A stretch of DNA of 64,000 bases from Streptosporangium lutulentum (lineage in GTDB: Bacteria > Actinomycetota > Actinomycetes > Streptosporangiales > Streptosporangiaceae): positions 1,798,001 to 1,862,000 of the forward strand of contig NZ_JAUSQU010000001.1 in NCBI RefSeq assembly GCF_030811455.1, given 5' to 3'. Positions within the stretch are counted from its first letter, which is position 1, and the number at the start of each line of letters is the position of its first letter. The notes beneath the pieces are model-generated. The model saw only the letters and a list, made by a program, of their open reading frames with translations. It had not been told where the DNA came from and made no database searches. Below are positions 25,881 to 34,735 of this stretch, in pieces. A program made the position numbers and the translations under genes.

Positions 25881-26566
25881 GCATGCCCTCTCCCCGGTAC
25901 GACGGGATCTGGGACGCCCTGGCGAGCGTGCGGGACCCGGAGCTGGACGAGCCGATCACCGAGCTCGGGTTCGTCAGGGAGGCCGAGGTCCGCGACGGGC
26001 GTGCGTCGGTACGGCTTCGGCTGCCGACGTACTTCTGCGCGCCGAACTTCGCCTACCTGATGGTCGCCGACGCCCACGACGCGGTGCGGGCGGTCGCGGG
26101 CGTGGTCGCGGCGGACGTCCGGCTGGAGGACCACTTCGCGTCCGACGAGATCAACGCGGGGGTCGCGGAAGGCGCGGGGTTCGCCGGGTCCTTCCCCGGT
26201 GAGGCCCACGGAGGACTCGAGGAGCTGCGTCTGACGTTCCGGCGCAAGGCCTATCTGGCGAGCCTCGACCGGCTGGGCACCCGGTTGACGGCCGAGGGCG
26301 GGCAGCCCGTGCGGCTGGGCCTGGGCGACGTCCCGGAGTCCCCGGAACTGGCCGGGCTGCTGCGCCGCCGCGCCGAACTCGGGCTGGACTGCTCACCGCG
26401 GTCGCCGCTGCTTCTCGACGAGTACGGCGAGCCGATCCGCGCCGAACAGGCCACGCTACGGCTGCGCTTCGCCCGCGCCGTGCGGGTCAGCATCGAGGGC
26501 AACGCCGGCTTCTGCCGCGGGCTGCTGCACACGCGCTATCCCGAGTCGGCGGCCGACGAGAGGTAG
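25877..26566 (+). CDS. MIP18/DUF59-type iron-sulfur assembly-like protein
   Basis: Protein of 229 residues. Residues 8-85 form a MIP18 domain (IWDALASVRDPELDEPITELGFV), the fold used in iron-sulfur carrier or maturation factors, with a Cys in LPTYFCAPNFAY. The C-terminal 130 residues are a subtype-specific extension. GTG at 25877 overlaps the amidohydrolase stop (GTGA); ATG at 25883 is the alternative. Relatives sit in propane-monooxygenase operons and are presumed to help metal-centre assembly. It is the last gene of the operon; translation appears fully coupled. Confidence 0.82.
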   Translation: MSMPSPRYDGIWDALASVRDPELDEPITELGFVREAEVRDGRASVRLRLPTYFCAPNFAYLMVADAHDAVRAVAGVVAADVRLEDHFASDEINAGVAEGAGFAGSFPGEAHGGLEELRLTFRRKAYLASLDRLGTRLTAEGGQPVRLGLGDVPESPELAGLLRRRAELGLDCSPRSPLLLDEYGEPIRAEQATLRLRFARAVRVSIEGNAGFCRGLLHTRYPESAADER

Positions 26567-27001
26567 TTCCCTGACGAGGGTGCCGTCCTGACCGGTGAGG
26601 CTGCCTAAGGCCTCGAGTTCCTCTACCCGGAGAACATCGGTTCAGGCAACCATTCTTTCAAGGTCGCCAATCGGCCCAAGGGTCGCCAACGTCACATGAC
26701 AGGAGTAGGTCCCTAGTCCCGAGCTGGGGAAACACCGATCCGCAGACCGTGAGGACTCTCGCGAATAGCAGGAGTCCAAAGCTCCTGATCTTGAACCGCG
26801 ACAACTATCTCTGCAGGGTCAAGGCGGCCCTGGTGGGCCGCTGGCGTTCACGGGCCGGGCTGCGGCTCTCCGGCCGGTCCCGGCCCGCAACGCCACGACC
26901 TGATGGGCGGTTGCCGAAAGAACGAAGTCGTTCGTCGATGAGAACTAGGGCCCGGCGCTCGGGTCAGCGCGATGGAGTCGGCGTTGACGATCGGATGTGC
27001 G
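26567..27001. other. 435-base gap without a recognisable gene; small stem-loops
   Basis: No supported coding frame. GCGGCCC-TGGT-GGGCCGC (26824-26841) is a perfect 7-bp hairpin, and AGGAG/CTCCT (about 26770-26790) a shorter one. The lower GC and patchwork look suggest decayed sequence at the edge of the accessory region. Confidence 0.4.
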
Positions 27002-27595
27002 TCAGACACGAGGGTTGTCGAGGATGACGACGGGCGCATTTTCCACGTCCAGCCACTCGCCCCGAAGGCTCATGCCGGTGGCCGCCTCGATGAAGGCGAA
27101 CGCCGCGCTGCGCTTGCCGCAGTAGTCCTCCGGATCGAGACTGTCGAGCACAGCGCGGAAGTCGGCCAGGATGCTCGAATCGCCCTGCTCAATTCTGTGC
27201 TCGGTGAAGATGAAGTCACGCATCCACGCCCTGATCTCGCCGTCGGCCGCGTAGAGGATCGTGTATCCCCCGTTGAAGTGCCAGGTCGTCATCCACACCC
27301 GTGACTGCTTGCTGAGCTCGGTGAGGATGTGGTCAGGCGTGGCGAAGCCGTAGGCCAATTCGAGGAAACCCCAGGCTCCTTCGCCCTCGAAGACGAAGAG
27401 AACGGGCCGGTTCTCCTCATAGGCCTCTTCCGTGGGATACGCCATGATGCGCTGCTCGGGATCGCGGCCTCCGTTCAGCCGCCGCAGGAGATCGTCTACC
27501 GTGCTCTCCTCGTCGAGAGGTTGCACCACGGTCCAGCAGAGCGCGTCCTCCAGCCACTGATACCGGTTGAAGAGACTGCGATAGTGATCGATCAC
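27002..27595 (-). CDS. DUF6461-like hypothetical protein
   Basis: Protein of 197 residues resembling DUF6461 proteins of actinomycetes: YQWLEDALCWTVVQPLDEES at the start, GAWGFLELAYGF near residue 85, and a strand-rich core (VWMTTWHFNGGYTILYAADGEI). The family is often found beside toxin/immunity or secretion-related genes and has no known activity. The GTG at 27595 is chosen because the family N-terminus starts here; the frame stays open to 27733, and no good ribosome site supports any start. Confidence 0.65.
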   Translation of the reverse strand: MIDHYRSLFNRYQWLEDALCWTVVQPLDEESTVDDLLRRLNGGRDPEQRIMAYPTEEAYEENRPVLFVFEGEGAWGFLELAYGFATPDHILTELSKQSRVWMTTWHFNGGYTILYAADGEIRAWMRDFIFTEHRIEQGDSSILADFRAVLDSLDPEDYCGKRSAAFAFIEAATGMSLRGEWLDVENAPVVILDNPRV

Positions 27596-27741
27596 ATGAT
27601 CATTATGGCGGAAACCGCCGGGGACAAGCCCGCGCTGATCACCCCTGCCGACGCGGATTGCCGAAAGAATCTCCTTGGGTTTCGTCGTGGCGGCCGCGGG
27701 TCGCCGGCGCATGACGCAATGGGTCGGATACATCCCGAGGC

Positions 27742-27910
27742 ATGGGCAAACACACCCTGTGGGACGAGGAAGCCGCCACCCGGATCCAATCCACTGCGGC
27801 GAGAAATCTCAGCAGTCCCAGCCGCCCGCGACGGTCTGGACCACAAGGCCCAATCGGAGGCGGACAAGAACGAGCGCGACCAAGACGACGAGCAGGACGA
27901 CGACCGCTGA
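27742..27910 (+). pseudogene. Small seed-maturation-protein-like hydrophilin, frameshifted
   Basis: The frame from ATG 27742 reads MGKHTLWDEEAATRIQSTAARN, the usual start of short bacterial SMP-like proteins. The matching second half, DGLDHKAQSEADKNERDQDD ending at TGA 27910, is in the next frame. One extra C around 27820-27827 would explain the shift; without it a 55-residue acidic, disordered protein results. Such proteins are stress-associated in actinomycetes. It could be a real pseudogene or a sequencing error. No convincing ribosome site is present. Confidence 0.6.
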
Positions 27911-27946
27911 TCGCGAGTTGCCGAATTGTTCTTATAGGGGTTCAAG

Positions 27947-27967
27947 CGGCGGCGCGCCGCGCCGCCG
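27947..27967. terminator. GC-rich hairpin after the SMP-like gene
   Basis: A 21-base perfect palindrome built from CGGCGGCGCG and its complement. It may act as a terminator; there is no T-run. Confidence 0.5.
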
Positions 27968-28109
27968 TACCCGGCCCTCTGCCGCCCGCCGCCCGGGCGT
28001 GCGGCGTGGGCGCCGGTCCCGGCTGGCGGCGCCCCGGGCCGTCCACCGACCCGCGCACCCGCCGTAGCCAACGTGCGCGCCGACCTCAGCGACGCGCCGT
28101 CGCTCGCGC

Positions 28110-28505
28110 TCAGTCTGGACGCCGGATCATCACAGCGGCCTGAGGCTGCGGTTCATAGAAGCGCCCCACCGTCGCGATCTCCTCCGGCGAGCATCGCCAC
28201 AGGAACTTGACCTCGGAATTCCGCTTCACCAGATCCACGGTGCACGCCACGGCAGTCACGGCCGGAGCGGCCGCTGAACCGATCCATACATCGATCCCCT
28301 CACCGTCACCTCCCTGCGTGCCCCTCAAGAAGCCATAGTCGAGCGGATAGACGAAGCTCCCCACCTTGGGATGAGCAGAACCGGCAGGGCGGTCGACCAC
28401 GATCTCAGCGGTGCTCACCAGAAGGTCCGCTTGCTCCCACAGTGACAATCGCGCCCACGCCTCGAAATCAGCCACAGCTGCACCGTACTGGCCATGATCC
28501 GTCAA
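28110..28505 (-). CDS. Inorganic-pyrophosphatase-like protein, active site incomplete
   Basis: Protein of 131 residues. The middle matches family I pyrophosphatases: FVYPLDYGFLRGTQGGDGEG followed by IDVWIGS, covering the substrate Tyr and two of three Asp ligands (the second reads Glu in DGEGID). The later DExxxDxK motif is replaced by TVDLVKRNSEVKFLW and the N-terminal NKYE motif is missing, so pyrophosphate hydrolysis is doubtful. The TTG at 28505 has GGAGG 7 bases upstream; the GTG at 28475 is a second option. Similar short homologues are common in actinobacteria without known function. Confidence 0.7.
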   Translation of the reverse strand: MTDHGQYGAAVADFEAWARLSLWEQADLLVSTAEIVVDRPAGSAHPKVGSFVYPLDYGFLRGTQGGDGEGIDVWIGSAAAPAVTAVACTVDLVKRNSEVKFLWRCSPEEIATVGRFYEPQPQAAVMIRRPD

Positions 28506-28766
28506 AGCACAGCCTCCGGCGGGGGCACTTCGGCTCCGGGATGATCGCCAGGAGCAAGAGCCGGGTTCGTAGGTGGCTGGGGGACGGGAAGACCGGGCGG
28601 GGGAGGCGTGTGCGTCCGCACGGGGTTCTCAGGTCGTGCCATTCGCGTGCCAGTAAGGCCGGGAAACAACGGGGAATGACGGGGACTCACGGACAGGGTG
28701 AGACCATCTCTGACCAGCGCCGCAGCAGCTCAGCGGGTCGCGTACCGAGATCTTGTAAACTGTAGG

Positions 28767-28934
28767 TCACGCATGGAGTGGGATGTGCTGGTCAAGCGCG
28801 TCGCAGCAGACATCGAAGCCGCCGTGCCGGGGGTATTCGACCTCACCGGCCTGCGGACAGTAGTAGATGTCCGAGCACCCGCAGTCAAAGAACTCGGGCA
28901 GGGGATCGGGAAGGCTGTTCATGATTGTGGACAT
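28767..28934 (-). CDS. Small Cys-rich hypothetical protein
   Basis: About 55 residues: after MNSLPDPLPEFF comes DCGCSDIYYCP, then PRHGGFDVCCD. Five Cys and one His in CxC...C...H...CC spacing suggest a zinc-binding knuckle. Start ATG at 28934 (or 28922), with GGGA about 9 bases upstream. No family is recognised with certainty. Confidence 0.45.
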   Translation of the reverse strand: MSTIMNSLPDPLPEFFDCGCSDIYYCPQAGEVEYPRHGGFDVCCDALDQHIPLHA

Positions 28935-29339
28935 GTGTCGAGAATCCCACGTTGCGAGGTAGGGCCGGGGCGACCGCCGGGCCATTAGCGGGCCATTAAG
29001 GATGGTCAACAGCGGTCAGTCACGGTCGCTCGTGGGGAGTCCGCCGCCCAGCTCACGGCCCGTACAGCCCAAGATCGGGCTGATTTGCAAGCAGGATGTC
29101 AGCGGTTCCTTGAGGTCGGTCGGTCTGTGTGGCGAGGGCGTTGCCGTCGTGCCGTAGATTGTCGAGTGCGGCGCCCTGAGACCCATCCCTATGAGCGCTT
29201 CCGCCAATTTTTCCTCACGCCATAATTTGCCATCCGGAAGAAACGCGCTGTTTGCTGAGGAAGACAAAGGCCCCGTCGATGCGATCGGCTTTATGTTATA
29301 CGAACATGGAGTCGAACCATCCAAGAAAGGTGGTATTTC
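28935..29339. other. 405-base gap, no gene supported
   Basis: Short open frames only, none with a recognisable product. The last 100 bases (29200-29335) are AT-rich and probably hold the promoter of the following gene. Confidence 0.35.
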
Positions 29340-29903
29340 GTGTTCGATGAGATCGTTCGCCGTTACGCAGAGTTGATTGACTTAATTACGTGGGAGAGCA
29401 TCGCGTACACGGTGACGATTCCCGACTCCGGCGTTCTGACGGTCGAGGACGCGGTGCGCCGACTCCGTTACGATCCTGCCGTACTGTGCGCTCCAGGAGA
29501 GGTGCTTCCAGATGACCTCGCCCTTCAACAGGTCGGCACGGGCGTCGTCACGTGGTCGAACAACCCTTACGACAACGGCAAGGAGGTAACCGATCGACTC
29601 GGCGGCAAAGGTTTCCGGCACTGGTATCTGGCCGGGGACATCGAAGGAAACACCACCATTTATGCCCGCTACGGAGACAGCGACGGGCAACTTGATTTCC
29701 CCGAGCCCGGTTGGATACCTTTCACTGAATGGACAGACCACCTCGGTCCTTTGACTCCCTATGCCGAGCTCTTCGCCATCGTCTACGACACTGAGGTGTG
29801 CACTAAGGGCACGTGTTTGGCGGTGATTGAGTTGGAAAGCGGCGTTCGCCTGGGCGAGGACCTGCTGAATGGACCAAAAGTATACTTGCCGATGTCCAAG
29901 TAA
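29340..29903 (+). CDS. Hypothetical protein, family not recognised
   Basis: Soluble acidic protein of 187 residues, starting MFDEIVRRYAELIDLITWES. It is strand-rich in the middle (HWYLAGDIEGNTTIYARYGDSD) and has a C-terminal LFAIVYDTEVCTKGTCLAVIELE with two Cys. The layout is reminiscent of immunity-type or phage-encoded single-domain proteins, but I cannot assign a family. GTG at 29340 has AAAGG 10 bases upstream. GC content is lower than the surrounding chromosome, in line with acquired DNA. Confidence 0.6.
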   Translation: MFDEIVRRYAELIDLITWESIAYTVTIPDSGVLTVEDAVRRLRYDPAVLCAPGEVLPDDLALQQVGTGVVTWSNNPYDNGKEVTDRLGGKGFRHWYLAGDIEGNTTIYARYGDSDGQLDFPEPGWIPFTEWTDHLGPLTPYAELFAIVYDTEVCTKGTCLAVIELESGVRLGEDLLNGPKVYLPMSK

Positions 29904-29939
29904 CTTTCGCCTCGTCTCATCTTCTCGTAACGGGCTGCC

Positions 29940-30122
29940 TTAGAGGGACTTCGCCCAGGAACGGGCCACATTCGCAGGCATGCCAAGTTCGGTTTGCGCG
30001 AGCTGGATTACTTGCTCCTCGTACCCGCGAACCGTGAGCTGGTGGACGCGTCCGGTGAGCTCCTCGGCTCTGATTTGGTCGGTGTATTGGAGTACGCGAC
30101 GCTGTCTGAACGCCCGGATCAT
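29940..30122 (-). CDS. Small hypothetical protein, coupled to a truncated membrane protein gene
   Basis: Sixty residues, MIRAFRQRRVLQYTDQIRAE through GMPANVARSWAKSL, mostly helical and basic at the N-terminus. Its ATG at 30122 overlaps the TGA of the upstream fragment (ATGA), which supports both as real, coupled genes. Function unknown. The promoter side is cut off by the IS1380 insertion. Confidence 0.5.
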   Translation of the reverse strand: MIRAFRQRRVLQYTDQIRAEELTGRVHQLTVRGYEEQVIQLAQTELGMPANVARSWAKSL

Positions 30123-30248
30123 GCCCACACCCATAAGGCGACGAAGCAGATGAAGAGTCTGGTGAAGACTAAGCCGATGACTTCGGGGAGCGAGAGATCG
30201 AATAAAAGATGATCATAGGATCGAGCCGCCGCCCCGATGAAGGTTCCT
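30119..30248 (-). pseudogene. 3' fragment of a small membrane protein truncated by IS1380
   Basis: The frame ends SLPEVIGLVFTRLFICFVAL followed by WVWA and TGA, a single hydrophobic span. Upstream it runs without a start codon into the end of the IS1380 element at 30249, so the 5' part is lost or displaced. Confidence 0.45.
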
Positions 30249-31912
30249 CTAGCCTCGATCTTTCGTGATCTTCGTGTGGTCGGCTGAAGCATTTGGCTGA
30301 GGCGTGATTTCGCTTCCTGGTCAGCGTGGTGGCCCGGCTGTCGCGCCGGGTGGGCGGGGTTCCACGAGCCCGTGGGTGTCCTTTCTTGGTCGGTGGAGCG
30401 GCTTGATGCTGGTCAGGGCGGTGCCGGCAGGGCTTGCAGGCGGGTGACGGCGGCGATGATCTGCGGTGCCCAGGGCCATCGGGCGGCGATGCGGAGCCGG
30501 AGCCGCCGGCCGCCGTGGACCAGGCGTCCGGCGACGGCGAACAGGCGCAGCCGCAAGCGTTTGGGCTCCCAGCGGCGGGCCGGGCCCTGCAGGGCGAGCA
30601 TCTGCATCCAGGCCATGAGGTCGCCGGCCAACGCGACGATCTCGCACCACATCTGGTTCTGGGTGAAATCGTGCAGCGGCAGGTTGCGCAGGCCGGTGTC
30701 CTTGGCGCAGCGGATGCGGTCCTCGGCGCGGGCGCGGCGACGATGGCGCAGCTCCAGATCGGCGAGCTGGCCTTGCTTGGTGTTGGTGACGAAACAGGTG
30801 AAGCGGTGCCCGCCGGGGTCGGTGAAGCGCAGCCGCGCACCGGGGTGCGGGCGCTCCCTGCGGACGATGACGCGCATGCCCTTGGGCCAGGAGGTCAGGT
30901 TCGCCAGGCCGGTGATCTCGGCGACCCAGGCGCCTGCTCTGACCTGCCCCTCGGCGTCGTAGGCGGGTGTCCACGCGCTGGCGGGCAAGCGACCGATCGC
31001 GGCGCCGATGTCGTCGGTGATGGTGAAGCCGATGGAGTATTTCAACCACCGGCCTGGACGGGTCAGCCAGGTGAGGAACTCATGAGTGCCGCCGCCTGAG
31101 TCGGTGCGGATCAGAATCTGACGGCGTCGGGCCCGGGGCAGTTGGGCCAGGGCCAAGACGGTGGCGTTGATGTGGTCGGTGGCGGTGTTGGAGCCGGCGT
31201 TGCCCGCTCGCAGCACCAGGGCCAGTGGCTCACCGGCTCCGTCGGTGCCGTGGTCGGCGAAGGCGGTCATGGGGTGGAAGCCGAAGGTTTTCTTCCAGGT
31301 CGGGGTGGCGTTTTCCTTCTCAGAGTGGGCGATGACGATGGTGGCGTCCAGATCGATGGGGATTAGCTGGCCGTCGGCTCCGGGCGCGGCTGACGCGGCG
31401 AGGGTCCAGGCGTGTTCACGGGCGATGGCGCGTGCGCGTCGAATCGCTTTCAGGGCTTTGGCGGTGTCGGTGGCGAGCCGGTCGATCAGCCGGGAGACGG
31501 TCGGGTCAGAGGCGATGGGGCCGAACAGTTCCGGCTGAGAGCGCAGTATCGCGATGTCGGCCAGGCAGTCGCCTCCCAGGGCGAGGCTGACGGCGAGATC
31601 AGCGATGATCTTTCCGGGATCGTGGATCGCGCGGGCCGGTCGCCATCGTTGCAATTGCTCCGACAGGGCCTGGTCCAGGCCGGTGACGCGCAGCGTTTCC
31701 AGCAACAGCAGCGCGCCTGATTGGGAGATGAGCCCGGAGCCGTCGGCGGACATGACGATCTTGGGTCGCGAAGCGATAGTCTTCACGTGAAAAGTGCCTC
31801 TTGAGCTGGTGTGGACGGGACCTTAGACAAGTCCGATCATCCCAGTTCAAAGGCACTTTTCTCATGTAAACGATCAAGGCTGGCGATATTCACCGTGAAA
31901 GCCCGAGGCTAG
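30249..31912 (-). mobile_element. IS1380-family insertion sequence
   Basis: About 1,664 bp with one transposase gene. Both ends begin CTAGCCTCG when read inward and continue with CTTTC after one or two variable positions, giving imperfect terminal inverted repeats. No clear target duplication is seen. It truncates a small membrane-protein gene on the left and lies 73 bases from the IS701 element on the right. Confidence 0.82.
30413..31786 (-). CDS. IS1380-family transposase
   Basis: Protein of 457 residues, full length for the family, with a DDE-type core: LIPIDLDATIVIAHSEKENA (first Asp, near residue 148), QILIRTDSGGGTHEFL (second Asp, near residue 230) and a distal acidic residue in RARAEDRIRCAKDTGLRNLP. 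The N-terminal TVSRLIDRLATD region is a DNA-binding helical segment. The start at 31786 is 15 codons before the recognisable domain. No frameshift or stop is seen, so the element may be active. Confidence 0.9.
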   Translation of the reverse strand: MKTIASRPKIVMSADGSGLISQSGALLLLETLRVTGLDQALSEQLQRWRPARAIHDPGKIIADLAVSLALGGDCLADIAILRSQPELFGPIASDPTVSRLIDRLATDTAKALKAIRRARAIAREHAWTLAASAAPGADGQLIPIDLDATIVIAHSEKENATPTWKKTFGFHPMTAFADHGTDGAGEPLALVLRAGNAGSNTATDHINATVLALAQLPRARRRQILIRTDSGGGTHEFLTWLTRPGRWLKYSIGFTITDDIGAAIGRLPASAWTPAYDAEGQVRAGAWVAEITGLANLTSWPKGMRVIVRRERPHPGARLRFTDPGGHRFTCFVTNTKQGQLADLELRHRRRARAEDRIRCAKDTGLRNLPLHDFTQNQMWCEIVALAGDLMAWMQMLALQGPARRWEPKRLRLRLFAVAGRLVHGGRRLRLRIAARWPWAPQIIAAVTRLQALPAPP

Positions 31913-32403
31913 AGAGGATCGCCACGGGTTGCAGTTTGGGTTGCAGTTCCCTGCCGTACCGTCCTGTTCCAGCAAGACCGCTTAGCCGCATTGGTCCACA
32001 TGGCACTACCCGGAACCACCAGGCTCCGAGCTGCTACCGGTGCTCTGTTAAATCCGGACGTAGAGGTTGAGTGCGTGTCCGGCTCCGACGGCGGCAAGAA
32101 GGTGCTGGAGCTCAGGGGGCGGGGGCGCGTTGGACCAGGCACGCCAGTAGCGCTGGAGCCGTATCCAGGGGGTGAGCCAGCTTCGCACGTGGCGCAGCGC
32201 TGACGGCCAAGACGGCCGGAGCCGGCTGTCGGAGCTGATTTTTCCCCCGGCCCTCGGCGGCCTGCCCGCCGTTGGAATAATTCTCACCCGGTGAAGGCGG
32301 CGGTTCATCGCCCGGATCCGTGGTGCCATCGGGTGGGCTACCGGCCAGCCAGGTGTGCCAGCAAAAGCGAAGGGCCTTGGCCCCAAAATGTGGACACCAG
32401 CTG

Positions 32404-33294
32404 TCATGCGGCGAGCAGGACCCTATCGGACCGCTGCTCGTAGGTGATCGGGCTGAGGTAGTTCAGGCTGGAGTGCCTCCTTCGGGTGTTGTAGCGAGTG
32501 ATCCACTTGAAGACCTCCAGGCGAGCCTGGCGGGCCGAGGACCAGCGTTTGGCGCCCTGCAGCGTCTCGCGTTTGAGAGTGGCGTTGAACGCCTCGGCGG
32601 CAGCGTTGTCCGCGCTTGTCCCGACGGCGCCCATCGACTGGCGAACACCGAACTCCTTGCACACGGCGGCGAAGTCGGCGGAGGTGTATTGCGCCCCGTG
32701 ATCGGAGTGAAAGACCGCCCCGGCCAGGTCACCACCCCGCGTGGCGGCGGCTGCCCGCAGCGCGTCGGTCACCAGCTCGGTGCGCATGTGATCGGCGATC
32801 GACCAACCAGCCAGGCGACGTGAATGCAGGTCCAGCACCGTCGCGAGATACAAGAACTGTCCCTCACCGACGGGCAGATAGGTGATGTCGCCCACGTACC
32901 GCTGGTTCGGCGCGGCCGCGGTGAAGTCCCGCTTGATCAGGTCGGGCATCTTCTGATGGGAGGGCTCGGGCACCGTGGTGCGGACCCTCTTACGCAGATG
33001 CAGCCCGACGATGCCGAAGACCCGCATGATCCGCGCCACCCGCTTGTGATTGACCCGCCGGCCCGCATCGCGCAGCTCGGCAGTCACCCGCGGGCTGCCG
33101 TAGGTGCCATCGAAGTCGGCGTGGATCTGCCTGATCTCCGCCGCGAGCGCAGCGTCGGCCGCCGTCCGCACCGCCCTCGCCGGTGTGGCGGCCACCCACC
33201 GATAGAACCCCGACCGGGAGACCTCCAGCACTCGGCACAGTCGCTTCACCCCGAAGGCGTCACGGTGATCGGCAACGAACTGGAAGCGACTCAC
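32404..33294 (-). CDS. IS3 transposase OrfB, copy A
   Basis: DDE integrase of 296 residues. First Asp in RYVGDITYLPVG, second in VFHSDHGAQYTSA, Glu in NAAAEAFNATLKRE; HTH_21 region DGTYGSPRVTAELRDAGRR. GTG at 33294 overlaps the orfA stop (GTGA). Intact and identical to copy B. Confidence 0.93.
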   Translation of the reverse strand: MSRFQFVADHRDAFGVKRLCRVLEVSRSGFYRWVAATPARAVRTAADAALAAEIRQIHADFDGTYGSPRVTAELRDAGRRVNHKRVARIMRVFGIVGLHLRKRVRTTVPEPSHQKMPDLIKRDFTAAAPNQRYVGDITYLPVGEGQFLYLATVLDLHSRRLAGWSIADHMRTELVTDALRAAAATRGGDLAGAVFHSDHGAQYTSADFAAVCKEFGVRQSMGAVGTSADNAAAEAFNATLKRETLQGAKRWSSARQARLEVFKWITRYNTRRRHSSLNYLSPITYEQRSDRVLLAA

Positions 33295-33614
33295 CAGTTC
33301 GTCTCCCCGGCGAAATACTTGGCCGCCCGCCGCAAAATCTCGCGCTCCAGCTCCAGTTCCCGGATCCGGGCCCGCAACTGCTTGTTCTCCTCTTCCAGCA
33401 CGTTGCCGGAGGTTACCAATCCCGTCGGCGGCCTCTTCACCGAGCCCGTCTTCGGAGCAGTGCCGGCAGACCGCGCCTGGTGCACCCACAGGCGCAACGT
33501 CTCACGGTTGACGCCCAGGTCCTTGGCCACCGACGCGTACGTCCGCGACGGGTCCGACAGATACAACGCGACGGCGTCTGTCTTGAACTCAACTGAGTAG
33601 GCCTTCATGGCCAC
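33291..33614 (-). CDS. IS3 transposase OrfA, copy A
   Basis: DNA-binding subunit of about 107 residues: helix-turn-helix YASVAKDLGVNRETLRLWV and coiled coil EEENKQLRARIRELELEREI. GTG at 33614 has AAGGAG about 6 bases upstream; ATG at 33608 is the alternative. The Leu-zipper-like helix is used for multimerisation. Confidence 0.9.
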   Translation of the reverse strand: MAMKAYSVEFKTDAVALYLSDPSRTYASVAKDLGVNRETLRLWVHQARSAGTAPKTGSVKRPPTGLVTSGNVLEEENKQLRARIRELELEREILRRAAKYFAGETNW

Positions 33615-34411
33615 GAGGAACTCCTTGGTCTCCAGATCTCTATGATCTGGCACTCAAGATGTCCACACCTCGGGGTGAAGGCCCGAACGCGGCCATCACC
33701 AGGGTTTGGTGGCGGCGGATCGCCACCGAGGAGCGGACCTGGAAGTCGGCCCAGCCGAGCTCGTCCTTGACCTGTTTGTAGCCCTGCTCGATCCAGCCGC
33801 GTAGGCCGTACAGGCGCACGACCTGCGCGAGATCGGCTGGGGGGTGCGACGAGTCGGCGGCGGCCGATCCGTGCGGGCGCGGCAGGTTGGTGGTCAGATA
33901 CCAGGTGCTCTTATCCGGCAGCGTCGCCGGGTCGGTGGTGGCGATCACCAGCCGGTAGGGCTCATCAGGGCCCCACGGACCGAGCCGGGCATCAGCCGCC
34001 CACCAGGTTTCATGGTGGCCGTCGCGGAAGCGGCGCTGCACGCGGGTCCAGTCGGCGGGATCGTCCGGGCCGCCCCAGACCAGGGCCCGGGCGGCGTCGA
34101 TCGGGGTGTGGTCGGCGCAGGCGGGCGCCCACAGGCCCTTGCGCCGTTTGAGCGCCAGTACATAGGCCAGTCCCAACTGCCGTAGCTCGCGCCGGTAGTC
34201 GTCGTTGTCGCCGTAGGCGCAGTCGCCCACCACGGCGGTGAAGGGGATCTGGGCCTGCAGTGCCTTGCCCACCAAACGCGCGGCGATCTTCGGTTTGGTG
34301 GCGAACGCCGGATCATTCGTGCCGCGCGGCAGGCGGCACGCGGGCCTTCACCCCGAGGTGTGGACATCTTGAGTGCCAGATCATAGAGATCTGGAGACCA
34401 AGGAGTTCCTC

Positions 34412-34735
34412 GTGGCCATGAAGGCCTACTCAGTTGAGTTCAAGACAGACGCCGTCGCGTTGTATCTGTCGGACCCGTCGCGGACGTACGCGTCGGTGGC
34501 CAAGGACCTGGGCGTCAACCGTGAGACGTTGCGCCTGTGGGTGCACCAGGCGCGGTCTGCCGGCACTGCTCCGAAGACGGGCTCGGTGAAGAGGCCGCCG
34601 ACGGGATTGGTAACCTCCGGCAACGTGCTGGAAGAGGAGAACAAGCAGTTGCGGGCCCGGATCCGGGAACTGGAGCTGGAGCGCGAGATTTTGCGGCGGG
34701 CGGCCAAGTATTTCGCCGGGGAGACGAACTGGTGA
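34412..34735 (+). CDS. IS3 transposase OrfA, copy B
   Basis: Same product as the copy A OrfA, about 107 residues, starting at GTG 34412 and ending in a TGA that overlaps the orfB start. Confidence 0.9.
   Translation: MAMKAYSVEFKTDAVALYLSDPSRTYASVAKDLGVNRETLRLWVHQARSAGTAPKTGSVKRPPTGLVTSGNVLEEENKQLRARIRELELEREILRRAAKYFAGETNW

Larger units (their letters stand above)
32372..33684 (-). mobile_element. IS3-family element, copy A
   Basis: 1,313 bp, flanked by the direct 3-bp repeat GAA (32369-32371 and 33685-33687). Terminal inverted repeats of 25 bases match in 20 positions, beginning GGGCCTT and ending TGTGGACA. It is the same sequence as copy B in the opposite orientation, and lies inside the C-terminal part of the IS701-type transposase gene. 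Confidence 0.92.

Noticed and set aside
27592-28071. 159-residue minus-strand frame over the SMP-like gene
   Set aside because: Ser/Arg-rich antisense shadow of the small gene and GC-rich hairpin.
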